DNA from: Neostapfia colusana
Taxonomy: Eukaryota; Streptophyta; Magnoliopsida; Poales; Poaceae
Reading direction: 5' to 3'
Assembly (NCBI GenBank): GCA_030760725.1
Contig: JASWHV010000012.1
Location: 85,200,968 to 85,264,967 of the forward strand
Length of the DNA stretch: 64,000 bases
Shown here: piece by piece, positions 1-10,261 of the stretch
Layout of the letters: every line of letters begins with the position of its first letter
Position numbering within the stretch: the first letter of the stretch is position 1
The notes under the pieces: generated by a model
Told to the model about the DNA's origin: nothing
Seen by the model: only the letters and a program-made list of their open reading frames with translations
The model's database searches: none
Position numbers and translations under genes: made by a program

Positions 1-1128
1 GCTGCTTAACATAAACCTCCTCCTCTATGTAGCCATTAAGAAAAGCACTTTAAACATCCATTTGATATAACTTGAAACCTTTAGATGCAGCAAATGCTAA
101 TAAAATTCTTATAGCTTCTAATCTAGCAACAGGAGCAAATGTTTCATCAAAATCTAGACCTTCAATTTGAGTGAAACCTTGAGCAACCAACCTAGCTTTA
201 TTCCTAACCACAACCGCATCCTCACTTTGCTTATTTTTAAATACCCATTTAGTTCCAATTAATGTGTGACCTTGAGGTAGAGGTACAAGTTTCCAAACAT
301 TATTTCTTTCAAAATTTTCTAACTCTTCTTGCATGGCATTAATCCAAGATTCATTAGTGAGTGCGTGTGATATATCCTTGGGTTCAAAAGAAGCAACAAA
401 AGCAGAATGAGCATGAGAGTTTGGATCGCAAAACCTGGACCGAGTGACTCGTTCATGCAAGCTTCCAATGATTTGTTGTGGAGGATGACTTTTGAGTACT
501 CGGAGGGGAGTAGACACTTCACAAGCACCATCTTCTTCATGTTCGGACCTTTGATTAGGAGAGCTTGTTGATTGAGGAAGGTCCGAACCTGCAGTAGTGA
601 CTGTTGGTGCTGGTTGTGGTGCAAAATCAGCAGCTTGATCGTTATTTACTTCCGAGTTTTCGGGCAGCAGCACCACTTCTTCATCTTCTTCAATAAAAAT
701 ACTCTCCTCCTGTGGATATGGATCCGTACCTGCAATATCGGAGCTAGTACTTGGGCTAGCTTCATCAAAAGAAACCTCGCAAGTCTCCACAATTTTGTTA
801 GTGTCAAGTAAAAGCACACGGTAGCCTCTAGTATGAGATGGATAACCAAGAAACATGCCATCAACAGATCTAGCTTCAAATTTATCAAGATTACCATGTT
901 TCTTAACAAAGCATTTGCAACCAAAAACCCTAAAGTGTGTAACACTAGGCCTATGTCCAAGCCGGAGCTCATATGGGGTTTTTCCAAGCTTAGCACGCAA
1001 GAAAACACGATTTGAGACATAACAAGCGGATGCAATTGCATCAGCCCAAAATTTCCTAGGAGTTTGATATTCATCAAGCATAGTCCTAGCCATCTCAACT
1101 AAGGTCCTGTTCTTTCTTTCTACGACAC
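1..1128 (-). pseudogene. Copia integrase C-terminal part and start of reverse transcriptase
   Basis: The minus-strand translation begins at the element A junction with the VERKNRTLVEMARTML motif, which contains the third acidic residue (Glu) of the integrase D,D,E triad. The integrase C-terminal region follows (YELRLGHRPSVTHFRVFGC, then FLGYPSHTRGYRV). A linker and the start of RVT_2 come next (NESWINAMQEELENF, GTKWVFKNK, KARLVAQGFTQ, DFDETFAPVAR). At the RT motif MDVxSAFLNG a TAA replaces the expected Lys codon near position 47, so the polyprotein is interrupted. The remainder of RT is outside the window. Confidence 0.93.
1124..1128. repeat. Left target-site duplication of element A (gacac)
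   Basis: gacac directly precedes the TGTCGG terminus of the 5' LTR and recurs directly after the 3' LTR at 9,350-9,354. It lies in Copia integrase sequence, so the empty site can be reconstructed. Confidence 0.93.
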
Positions 1129-1254
1129 TGTCGGTACGCGCGATATGGGGTACCCCCGCGCACAGGGGAAAATGCCTAAGGAACTCGCCCTTCTCCGCAG
1201 GGAGAGCTCCGAAGGCGCCACGCGTCCGGCGGGGACGAACCTCCCTCTCCTCAG

Positions 1255-1515
1255 AGGAGAGCTCCGGGCCCGCCACATGGCATACAGAAGCCGGACCTCC
1301 CCCTCCGCGGGAGAGAGGTCCGAAGGTGCCACGTATCCGGCAGGGCCGGACCTCCCTCTCCTCAGAGAGGAGCTCCGGGCCCGCCACGTGGCCGACAGAA
1401 GCCGAACCTCCCCCTCCGCAGGGAGAGGTCCGAAGGCTCCACGTGTCCCACGGGGCCGGACCCCCCCTCTCCTCTGAGGAGGGCTCCGGGTCCGCCACGT
1501 GGCCAACAGAACGGC
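1255..1515 (+). promoter_or_regulatory. G-box (CACGTG) repeat array in U3 of element A 5' LTR
   Basis: Imperfect units spaced roughly 50-60 bp apart each carry CCACGTGG, CCACGTGT or a one-base variant (CCACATGG near 1,284, CCACGTAT near 1,342). Between them are GGTCCGGC-type and CTCCTCTGAGGAG-type palindromic stretches. CACGTG is the known core of bZIP/bHLH sites (G-box, ABRE). The 3' LTR has the same array with the mutated first core intact. Enhancer function is inferred. Confidence 0.6.
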
Positions 1516-1889
1516 GTTGCCTGCCCCCGAGCGATAGGCAGCGGTCGTAAAGACGTCCCATACCTTGCCCGTACAAGGTATTCAAGGCCCGCGTCTTCCC
1601 AAGACGCGGAGACGCGTAGCACGCCTCAGTCAGGTGTCGTTGCGCCCAGTCGCATCACAGATTGGCGCGCGGTGTCAGAGCCTGCCAGCCAATAAAAGCA
1701 GCGACAAGACATCCCATGCCGCCCCCGCCGTCATCAACCACTACGACTAGCATGCGGCATGGGCAGGGCTGCAAGACGAAGACTCAGAAGCCTTCGCCAG
1801 AGACAACTACCGGCATAACTGCAGATGCGGTAGATGACAGACAATCTCCCCGGGACCACCTGTCGGGTCCCGGGCCCCCCTTGTAAGCC

Positions 1890-1920
1890 ACCCGAGTCTT
1901 GGACTATAAAAGACTCGGGT
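1890..1920 (+). promoter_or_regulatory. LTR promoter TATA box inside an 11-bp inverted repeat
   Basis: TATAAAAG at 1,905-1,912 is flanked by the perfect inverted repeat ACCCGAGTCTT (1,890-1,900) and AAGACTCGGGT (1,910-1,920). The TATA sequence therefore spans the loop and the second arm. The same arrangement is in the 3' LTR (TATAAAAG at 9,026-9,033) and, with one mismatch in an arm, in both LTRs of element B. Confidence 0.75.
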
Positions 1921-2230
1921 AGGCGACGGTAGCAAGGGTTCGCACTCTCGCAACTCATACGCTAGCCATTCACACCCAAGCTGTAACTCACCCCCAAGCT
2001 CAGGACTCCGGTTCCGAGCAGCAAGCAATACAGCGAGCTCCATAGCTCGCCGTGGACGTAGGGTTTTACGCTCCGGCGGCCTGAACCACGTAAAACTCAC
2101 CGTGTCAAGCTCTTACTAACTCGTCCATACGCTCAAGCTCTCCGCAAGGGACTAGCCCCACCGAAAAAGGAACCTCCGCGGGCTGCCTAGTGCAGGCCCG
2201 GGGGAAGTGTCGACCGAACACTTCGACATT

Positions 2231-2248
2231 TGGCGCGCCAGGTAGGGG
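2231..2248 (+). other. Primer-binding site of element A
   Basis: TGGCGCGCCAGGTAGGGG begins two bases after the 5' LTR, which is the standard position and the TGG start of a tRNA-complementary PBS. Element B has the equivalent site with one change (18,434-18,451). The priming tRNA was not identified. Confidence 0.8.
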
Positions 2249-2278
2249 GCTTTTCCCTTGCGCGACGAGTTTCCGCCG

Positions 2279-4033
2279 ATGAAGATGACCAAGCTTCCTT
2301 CAGCGGTAAACTCTCCTCCTCCGTGTTCACGGCGAACCGTGACCAGCGGGGAGTACATGTCGACGCACTCAGGACGGAGTGTGTCGGCACAACCTGGTAG
2401 CCACCAGCCGACTCCAGCAACGCCGACCCCGGCAATGCAGGCTCCGACCAGCATGAGATCTTCTGCAGCGCTGAGCGTACACCATGGGGGTGCGCTAGCT
2501 GCAGCAAGAGCACTACTGCACAACCCACCTGCTGGGGATGCGCCCCATTCAGCGACCCAACAGTGAGTCCGCGAGGTGGACCGCCTCGTCATCGCCGCCG
2601 CGAACCCTCGGTTTCGGCGAGGGCGACGCCCCGGTCAACCGGCTGTGTCGCTGACGCGCACGCCAACGGTTGACGGGCAGACGGCGGATTCCAGCTCCTC
2701 CAGGCTCCAGTCGACGGACCTGAGAAGGGAGCTGGAACGGTGCCACTTGGGCCAGGATGCCCGGGTGTACCTCGAGCGACGTAGAGAAAGGCATTGCAAC
2801 CAAGAGGCTGGCGACAGCATGACGTCGGCCTCGACACAGCCTGGAGGGCAGATCTTCGCTACGCGGGTCCTGCCTCAGGCATACGCCGCGCAGCATATGC
2901 CACAACCATATGCGCTGCAAGCGGCGTCCCCGGTCTATGGAGCAGCCTTGCCCACGTCGGGGTACACGGTGCCAAGTGCGAACCAAGCGTTCGCAGCGCC
3001 AATACCTGCGGCAACAGGAGCAGAATGTGCGGCCCTTGCACCCCACCTTCGCTTCACGAGGTGGCCGCGCAAGTTTCGACCGCACCTGCCCGAGAAGTAC
3101 GACGGCAGCGTCAACCCGGCGGAGTTCCTCCAGATCTACTCCACCGCCATACTTGCCGCAGGAGGGGACGAGGCTGTCATGGCCAACTACTTCCCCGTCG
3201 CCTTGACCGGCCCAGCTCAGTCTTGGCTCATGAATCTCCCTCAGGGGTCCATAACTTCCTGGGGAGAGCTCTGCCGGCAGTTCGTCGCCAACTTCGGCAG
3301 CTCCTATACCCGTCCCGGCACGGAGCTTGACCTCCACGCCGTCAAGCAACAACCTGGGGAGTCGCTGCGCTCTTTCATCCAGCGGTTCTCCTAGATACGC
3401 AACACCATCCCGCATATTCAAAGTGCTTCAGTGGTGGTGGCGTTCCGGCAGGGTGTCCGGGACGAGAAAATGCTTGAGAAGCTCGCGACCAGAGAGGTCC
3501 GCGACGTCTCTGAGCTCTTCAGCCTGGCGTACAAATGCGCCAGAGCAGCTGAAAGGCGGAACTGGCACTCTCTGCCGACCTCCGAGTCAGGAGGACAGCC
3601 CGGGTCCGGCGCTGCTGCCTATGGAGGTGGCAAGAAGGCCAAGAACTGGGGGAGTGGCAAGATGAAGTCATCGTTCGCGGCTCCCGTCGCAGCAGCAGCG
3701 ACGACTAGTGGAGCTCGGGGGCCACGCCCCGACAAAAGGCAGCGACAGTCACCGGCCCCGGATGGTAACCAGGGCGGGCTATGCCCCGTGCATGGCACCG
3801 ACAACCATACTGCTGCCGAGTGCTGGGATATCCAGAGGCTCGCAGAGCGCTTCCGCAAAGGAAGACAGCAGAGAGCTGAAGCACCGCCCTACCCTCAGAG
3901 GGATGGCAAGCAGAAAGTCGACGCTCTAGTCAGCGCCGCCCACCAGGTGGGGTTTCAGGAGCCCCAGCGTGTCATAAAGACAGTGCATAACGGTGAGGAC
4001 TCCAGCTCCGATGGTGACGGGCCGGGGCGGTAG
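2279..4033 (+). pseudogene. gag of element A (Retrotrans_gag family), two premature stops
   Basis: The reading frame opens at ATG 2,279 (MKMTKLPSAVNS) and ends at the TAG of 4,031-4,033. The N-terminal third is Pro/Ala-rich. The conserved capsid-like part (KFRPHLPEKYDG, FLQIYSTA, YFPVALTGPAQSWLMNLP, FRQGVRDEKMLEKL, DVSELFSLAYKCARAAE) spans about 3,070-3,560. A nucleocapsid-like motif C-P-V-H-G-T-D-N-H-T-A-A-E-C follows near 3,780-3,830. Two stops interrupt it: TGA near 2,563, where element B has Trp, and TAG at about 3,393, where element B has Gln. Protease and RT do not follow. Confidence 0.9.
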
Positions 4034-6005
4034 CCGGCTGTGGCTGCCGTCCCAGGTCAGTGGAGGCTGCACTGTTGTGGCGTCAACCTTGGAGAAGCCC
4101 CAAGTAGTCGCAGCAGCCCAAGCACCGATCACAATGGTGCAAGGTCGGGCCAGCCTCACTCGAGAGCACGCCTCCGTGCCTCGGTCATACCTCCCGGGGG
4201 CCGCCCAAGGTCTGTCAACCCCTTGAAGGCCTTGCCAGAAGGGGAAGACGCCTTAGTTCTTCCAAGACGAGCCCGGGTCCACCTACCCCTTGAAGGCCTT
4301 AGCGAGAAGGGGAGAACTCCCCAGGGGCGCCTAGGAGAAGCCGCGCAGGACCTGATCCAGCGTGAAGATGACAACCTCGTCGGCGAGACTCGGCTGCAGG
4401 TAACACCCCACAACGCGCGGTCTCGGATGATGCTCTAAGCACTACCGCCAAAGAACCGAACGCATCAGGGTCCTGCAGAAGGGCAACCTGTGTCGCGGCA
4501 TGCTCTTTCCCGAGAAGGACCTATAAACTCTCCCCCAGCAGAGAAGGTCCCTTCCGAATCACGAAAAGCTGCCGCCCCAGGTACACATGTCTTTCAACCG
4601 AGTGTGGGATCCGCTCCCAAAACCCTTGGCATGGAGCAACACTGTAAGTCCTACTCCCCGAGCATTGGTAGAACAGGGTCATTCCCTTCTGTAATGAATC
4701 CCATAGAATTTAGGAACAGTGCTTGAGGCAGCTAAGTCTCAAGGGACGGTACAGGACTACGTCCAGTTTAGCCTGGTTCCGACCCTAAGCGCGTAGAGTC
4801 TTGCTTCCCTTGTAGACGAAGCGGATCATTGCCTCCATGTACAGCCATAATTCCACCTATGGGCATGAACAAAGAAAACTTGTTCTACTTAGCTCTCTCT
4901 CATGCGCTCATTTAAATTATGCATTAATTTTTATGATCGCACTATTTATGTATGTTCATCGTACATCTAGCTCCCTCTCTCCCGCGCTCATCCATAGTCA
5001 GCATTCGCTATCCTACCGAGGGCGGCTGCGCTTGAGGCACCTGCCGATGGCCGAGTGAGTCTCTCGGGCCTCCCCCAGTCAGGTGTTGCGGTGCCAGGTT
5101 GTCACCTCCAGGAAAGGCCTGCGTTGTGCATGGGGGGTCCAGGGTGCGTATCCCGCTTAGCAGGCCCCGAGCCCAAAGCGTGCGCATCCTGCCCTCCGGA
5201 GGTACAGGGGAGTACAACCGCTTTGCCTAGTCATGAACCCAAAGCACGTGCACTCTGCTTCCCTAGCGCACGGCCCGGTACTAGGGATCGGACGACCGTA
5301 CCCGGACCTCGGAGGGAGCTAGAGCTCCGGCGCCTCGAGCATAGAATTGCCCAAGCCCCGTATAACGGATCAGGATCATAAGCCGAATAAGACTAGGAGA
5401 CGGGAGGGGAGGGCCCCCCGAGGAGAATTACGTTTCCTCTGCCTGTGAGCAGGACCTCCAGGTTACGGCAATAGGGACTGCATGAAGCGGGGGGAAAGGA
5501 GCTACCAACTACTCTGGCCTAGAACTGGATGGACCGGGTCCCACCCCTTCAGCAGGGGCGAGGCCCGAAGGCCCCACGTGTCCAGCGGGCCCGGAGCTCC
5601 CGCCTCCCCTGAGGGGGGCTCCGGACTCGCCACGTGGCAGGCGGAAACCGGACCTCCCCCTCGGTGGGAGGGCTCCGAAAGCCCAACGTGTCCAGCAGGG
5701 CTAGAGCTCCCGCCTCCTGAGGAGGGGCTCCGGAACCGCCACGTGGTAGGCAGATCTGGAGCTCCCCATAGGGCGAGATCCGGAGACCCCCGGGGGCCCC
5801 TAACACAGTTAGGACCCGGGGAAGGTGTCTGTGCAGAGCTCCAAGATTGGAGAAGGCCTCTGAGTACCTTGCAGAGCTAAGGACTCAGTCAGGCAAAGCC
5901 AAGAAGGAGAGAAAAGGCATCACAGACACAAATATCTAAAAGAGTCAAATTATGCGAGGCTCCATGAGCTGGACTACAGACTCGATAAAAAGGGAGAAAC
6001 AAGTC
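4034..6005 (+). other. Non-coding internal spacer of element A, where pol would be expected
   Basis: About 2 kb between the end of gag and the 3' end of the antisense ORF. No protein domain is recognisable in any frame and the open frames are short. Element B carries the same sequence inverted (about 14,675-16,700), so it is a family feature and not a local deletion. It contains a second CACGTG array (5,540-5,760). Confidence 0.75.
5540..5760 (+). promoter_or_regulatory. Internal G-box repeat array resembling the LTR U3 repeats
   Basis: CCACGTGT near 5,575, CCACGTGG near 5,630, an AACGTGT variant near 5,690 and CCACGTGG near 5,742 alternate with GGGGCTCCGGA and GGAGCTCCCGCCTCC stretches. The architecture is that of the LTR arrays at 1,255-1,515 and 8,380-8,635, but at an internal location. 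Element B has the counterpart at about 14,930-15,130. It could be a promoter or enhancer, or the remnant of an old U3. Confidence 0.5.
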
Positions 6006-7758
6006 CTAAGGACCTCCCGGCTCACGCCGGAACCTAGCGGCTACAAGGGTGGTCACATCCTCGACTTCAGCCCTGGCAGCTTCCTCCCGCTCCGCGGCTG
6101 GGTCCTCTCTCGCTGGTTCCAGCGAGAAATAGGGGTCGCGGCTCTTGAAGCATGCCAGCACATGTGAGGCGACCTCTAAGGCTAGGTCGCGTCCCTCGGC
6201 CTCAAGCTCGCTGGCGACCACCGAGTCTAGCCTGTCCATCTTGGCGTCGATCGACTCCAGCGCGGGGATCACCTCCGCCACCTTCAACGCAGGAGCCGCT
6301 GCCCTCACCGGACTGAAGCCAAGAGGGATCAGGGCGGACCCCGCTCGATCAACGAAGCTTGAGACCGCATGAGCCTCGGAGGACCGCAAGGCCGAGAGCT
6401 CCTCCACCTCACGGCGAGCTGCCTGCAGGGCCTCTAGGTTTCTCTCGGAGAATTCCTTCTCCTTGGCCGCCAGGGAGCTCTCTCGAAGGTGGAGAGTCTT
6501 GGCGAGCCGCTCCAGCTCAGAAGCCTTGAAGTCGGCGGCCAACTCCCGATCCAAGACCGCCCAGCGTTCATGGGAGACCTGTTCCTCCCTCAAGTCGAGG
6601 TCTGCCTTTAGAATCTCTAGCTCCTCCATCCGAGCTCGAAGGTCATCCTCGCCCGCCGCCAGCTGCGCGGGGACCCTCTCCGCCTCGGCTGCCGTGGAAC
6701 GCTCCCGTTCCTCAACGACGAGTTTACGGCGCTCCAACCGCTGCCGTATCTTCTCAGCGGCAGAGAGGCTCTCCTCGGCCCGGGCATGCGACTCCAGAGC
6801 CTCCTTGTTGATCCGCCGCGATTCGGCGTCCATGCGGTTGACAGCCCGCTTCAGCCGGTCGAGGAGCACTTCCCAGAAGTCGAGCAACTCCTGCCTGGAG
6901 TCGAGCTCACTCTTGACCTTCGCGGTCCGCTCCCGCAAAAGGTTCCCCCAGGTGAGGAGGCGATCCCGTTCAACTGTATACTCCTCCCGCTCGCGACCTA
7001 GTGCAGCCAAGACCTACCGGACGCTCATCTCGGCAAGCGCGAAGGCATCCGCCAGGGGCAATGGAGCAACATAGGCCGGGGCAGTTCCCTCGACCTCCTC
7101 CATCACCTCGTCCTCAAGAGGAGTCGATGCACCAGCAACCGAGACGAGACGCCGGTCAGGAGAAGCTGGCGCTGGGGCTCTGGCAGCCGGACCTGCCGGA
7201 CTCTCTTTAGCTTCTGGCTTCTTGACCTGTGGAGAGGGATGAGCCGGGGAAGGCGGTGTTGGAATAAAAGTCGGGCCGCCTGGTGCAGGGTCGACCTGCG
7301 CTGGCCTGGGGGCCGCGGCGGCCGTCTCGGCAGGAAGAGATGACGCCGCCGCGGAGTCCGGGCACACCGGAACAGGAGAAGCTCGCGCTGGCTTGGGGGC
7401 CGCGGCAGCTGTCCCAGGTTCCGAGCGCAACGGCACAGACTCCCCGCCAGTCGGGGATGGCCGGAAAGCGCGGACACTCCAGCGGGCTCTGAACCCCGAC
7501 TTCCGGGCCGGGGTAGGACTCCCAGAGCCCGTCGCCGTCACTGATGGCCGCTCCGTAGTTGCTTGAACTGGCGGAGCAAGGGATGCCCCAGAGGCTCCCC
7601 CCAACGCATCAGCCCCGAGGCCTCTTTGAGTCGCCACCGGAGGGAGTGCCATCTCCAGAAATAGGAGGTGCAGACACCCCAGGTTCCCGACTTGGCACGG
7701 ACGCCGCCGTTGGAGGAGATCGAGCGCGCTTCTTCTCTGGTGGCGGGTTGGAGGCCAT
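6006..7758 (-). pseudogene. Antisense ORF (aORF) of element A: Pro/Ser-rich N-terminus, long coiled-coil C-terminus
   Basis: It runs opposite to gag. ATG at 7,758 opens MASNPPPEKKRARSPPTAAS, with a basic NLS-like KKRAR. A Pro/Ala/Ser-rich region follows, then about 330 residues rich in Glu, Arg and Leu with heptad-like spacing (for example EERERSTAAEAER, DDLRARMEELEILKADLDLREEQV), predicted coiled coil. Two lesions are visible: an extra base near 7,620 relative to element B, and an in-frame TAG at 7,014-7,016 that element B shares. Antisense ORFs are known in Tat-lineage grass retrotransposons; their function is unknown. The family name is inferred. Confidence 0.75.
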
Positions 7759-8229
7759 GACGAGGGAGGACTCAAGGGTAAGAGGGCAAAGGCCCAAGAG
7801 TCCAAGAAGAAGCGCTGGGAACTACGAAGGGAAGCCACAATGCGGGTAAGATCCCCTCTAAAAACCTTCCCGGGTGCAATTCCAAGCGATTCGGAACTCT
7901 TCGAATACGCCGCATCGGCAACCGCTTCGGCTCCAAGACCGAGCGGCGATGACAGGTGGACCCAAGCCGCCTGACTGAAGCGATGGGTCAAGGAGTCAGT
8001 CTCCTAAGAAGACAAGCCGGCAAGGCACTTCGGCGGTTCCCGAAGAAAGCGCCGCAGCGTGTAGAAGTGGCAGTCTTGGGAACCACCGCAGTAAAAGCAA
8101 CCATCAAGTGGGCGCACGCTCCCACGATCCCGCGGTCGTTCATGCTCCGGCAGCGGTCAATGTGGGACTTAGAGAAAGTGCGTGGATCAGAAGAGACGGA
8201 GGTCCCACCTCGGGCTCGCTATCTCCCCC

Positions 8230-8249
8230 GAGATGGGCCCAGGGGCCAC
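8230..8249 (+). other. Polypurine-tract region of element A
   Basis: The G-rich stretch GAGATGGGCCCAGGGGCCAC lies directly before the TG of the 3' LTR, the position expected for plus-strand priming. It is G-rich with C interruptions, so it is not a textbook tract. Element B has an equivalent at 12,431-12,455. Confidence 0.6.
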
Positions 8250-9349
8250 TGTCGGTACCCGCGATATGGGGTACCCCCGCGCACAGGGGAAAATGCCTAA
8301 AGAACTCGCCATTCTCCGCAGGGAGAGCTCCGAGGGCGCCACGCGTCCGGCGGGGCCGGACCTCCCTCTCCTCAGAGGAGAGCTCCGGGCCCGCCACGTG
8401 GCATACAGAAGCCGGACCTCCCCCTCCGCGGGAGAGAAGTCCGAAGGTGCCACGTATCCGGCGGGGCCGGACCTCCCTCTCCTCAGAGAGGAGCTCCGGG
8501 CCCGCCACGTGGCCGACAGAAGCCGAACCTCCCCCTCTGCGGGGAGAGGTCCGAAGGCTCCACGTGTCCCGCGGGGCCGGACCCCCCCTCTCCTCTAAGG
8601 AGGGCTTCGGGTCCGCCACGTGGCCAGCAGAACGGCGTTGCCTGCCCCCGAGCGATAGGCAGCGGGCGTAAAGACGCCCCATACCTTGCACGTACAAGGT
8701 ATTCAAGGCCCGCGTCTTCCCAAGACGCGAAGACACGGAGCACGCCTCTGTCAGGTGCCGTTGCGCCCAGTCGCATCACAGACTGGCGCGCGGTGTCAGA
8801 GCCTGCCAGCCAATAAACGCAGCGACAAGACATCCCATGCCGCCCCCGCCGTCATCAACCACTACGACTAGCATGCGGCATGGGCAGGGCTGCAAGACGA
8901 AGACTCAGAAGCCTTCGCCAGAGACAACTACCGGCATAACTGCAGATACGGTAGATGATAGACAATCTCCCCGGGACCACCTGTCGGGTCCCGGGCCCCC
9001 CTTGTAAGCCACCCGAGTCTTGGACTATAAAAGACTCGGGTAGGCGACGGTAGCAAGGGTTCGCACTCCCGCAACTCATACGCTAGCCATTCACACCCAA
9101 GCTGTAACTCACCTCCAAGCTCAGGACTCCGGTTCTGAGCAGCAAGCAATACATCGAGCTCCATAGCTCGCCGTGGACGTAGGGTTTTACGCTCCGGCGG
9201 CCTGAACCACGTAAAACTCGCCGTGTCAAGCTCTTACTAACTCGTCCATACGCTCTAGCTCTCCGCAAGGGACTAGCCCCACCGAAAAAAGAACCTCCGC
9301 GGGCTGCCCAGTGCAGGCCCGGGGGAAGTGTCGACCGAACACTTCGACA
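8250..9349 (+). repeat. 3' LTR of element A
   Basis: This 1,100-bp copy of 1,129-2,228 starts TGTCGGTACC and ends CTTCGACA, followed by the TSD gacac. All but one of its CACGTG cores are intact (CCACGTAT near 8,451 is the exception). TATAAAAG is at 9,026-9,033 within the same inverted repeat as in the 5' copy. Confidence 0.95.
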
Positions 9350-9354
9350 GACAC
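9350..9354. repeat. Right target-site duplication of element A (gacac)
   Basis: Exact repeat of 1,124-1,128. Removing element A and one copy restores Copia integrase reading ...PQQNGV|VERKNR..., so the insertion lies just before the codon of the catalytic Glu. Confidence 0.93.
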
Positions 9355-10261
9355 CATTTTGTTGTGGTACATAGGGTGAAGAGTATTGATGATCTATTCC
9401 ATTTTCAGCACAAAAGTGATCAAAGGATTGGTTTTTAAATTCAGTTCCGTTATCACTTCTAATTGCTTTTAATGATCCTGGATGATCAATAGATAATCTA
9501 AGAAATAAAGTTCTGAAATGACTAAAAGCTTCATTCTTAGATGCCATAAAATAAACCCAAGAATATCTGAAATAATCATCAACAATCACAAGCACATACC
9601 ATTTACCTCCGAAGGATTGAACACGTGCCGGACCTACTGTGTCAAGATGTAAAAGTTGTCCTGGTTCAGCTGTCATGGTCATTGCGAGAGGAGCATGTGA
9701 ACCTGCGACAAACTTAGCATGTCTACAAGAAGAGCACACAATATCATTGTCCTTTTTAAGCTTCGGCAGCCCACGTATGCGATCGAGAGCACTAACACGA
9801 GTGAGATGATCAAAGCCTATGTGACCAAGTCTACGATGCCAAAAATATAGATCCTTTGTATCATTAGCAACTAGACACCGATGCTTAGAAGTTGACAAAT
9901 CAAAATCAGCTTTAAAAACTCTTCCAAACCTAGACATGTTAAACAAAAGCTCACCTTTTGAATCTACAACCTTGCAGCAATTTTTAACAAAGCTAACCTC
10001 TAGATTTTCATCTAGCAATTGTGAAACCGAAAGCAAGTTGTATTTCAAATTTTTAACAAGTGCCACATCTTTCAAAGTGTAGAGATTGTTTACTCTAACC
10101 TAACCTTTAGCAATTATGGGAGTAGAAGAGTTATCGGCGAAAGTAACATTTTCTACACGTGACACAAAAGAGAGAGAGGAGAACCATTCTTTGTTATCGG
10201 TCATGTGGCGTGAGCAACCTGAATCCACAATCCAAATGTTCTCCTTCCTCAAACGTGAAAC
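9355..10261 (-). pseudogene. Copia protease, GAG-pre-integrase and integrase core
   Basis: On the minus strand the aspartic protease motif IWIVDSGCSRHMT (Asp-Ser-Gly codons at 10,217-10,225) comes first. The GAG-pre-integrase zinc finger follows (WHRRLGHIGFDHL ... VCSSCRHAKF). Then comes the integrase core with Asp in HLDTVGP and Asp in RSDNGTEF; the chain breaks at SSPYVPQQNGV where element A entered. One in-frame stop lies near 10,100, between protease and pre-integrase. Confidence 0.93.

Larger units (their letters stand above)
1129..2228 (+). repeat. 5' LTR of element A
   Basis: It starts TGTCGGTACG and ends ACTTCGACA, and a second 1,100-bp copy lies at 8,250-9,349. The first half (to about 1,690) is GC-rich and built of imperfect repeats with CACGTG cores. 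The second half holds the TATA box (1,905-1,912) and the presumed R/U5. About 25 visible differences from the 3' LTR fall in the first half and about 10 in the second. Confidence 0.95.
1129..9349 (+). mobile_element. Element A: non-autonomous Ty3/gypsy LTR retrotransposon with antisense ORF
   Basis: This 8,221-bp element has two 1,100-bp LTRs (TGTCGG...TTCGACA), a 5-bp TSD (gacac), a PBS, a Retrotrans_gag-type gag, a purine-rich tract before the 3' LTR, and a long ORF antisense to gag. No protease, RT, RNase H or integrase is found, so mobility must depend on another element. The gag style and antisense ORF resemble the Tat-lineage elements of grasses (RIRE2, Grande, Dasheng types); that placement is inference. 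By eye the LTRs differ at about 35 of 1,100 positions, mostly transitions, so the insertion is not very recent. Confidence 0.93.

Noticed and set aside
50..1585. A single 511-residue minus-strand open frame covering Copia and LTR sequence
   Set aside because: It crosses the element A junction at 1,129; residues before the integrase motif are translated LTR repeats, so the frame is a chimera by chance.
2229..8249. Search for pol (protease, RT, RNase H, integrase) in element A, and likewise in element B
   Set aside because: No DSG/DTG protease, YxDD-type RT or integrase zinc-finger motifs found in any frame; the elements are considered non-autonomous.
8140..8736. Open frames of 190-200 codons in the LTRs (also 11,974-12,576 and 19,116-19,652)
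   Set aside because: They are translations of the GC-rich G-box repeats, appear on both strands and all four LTRs, and have no family motifs.
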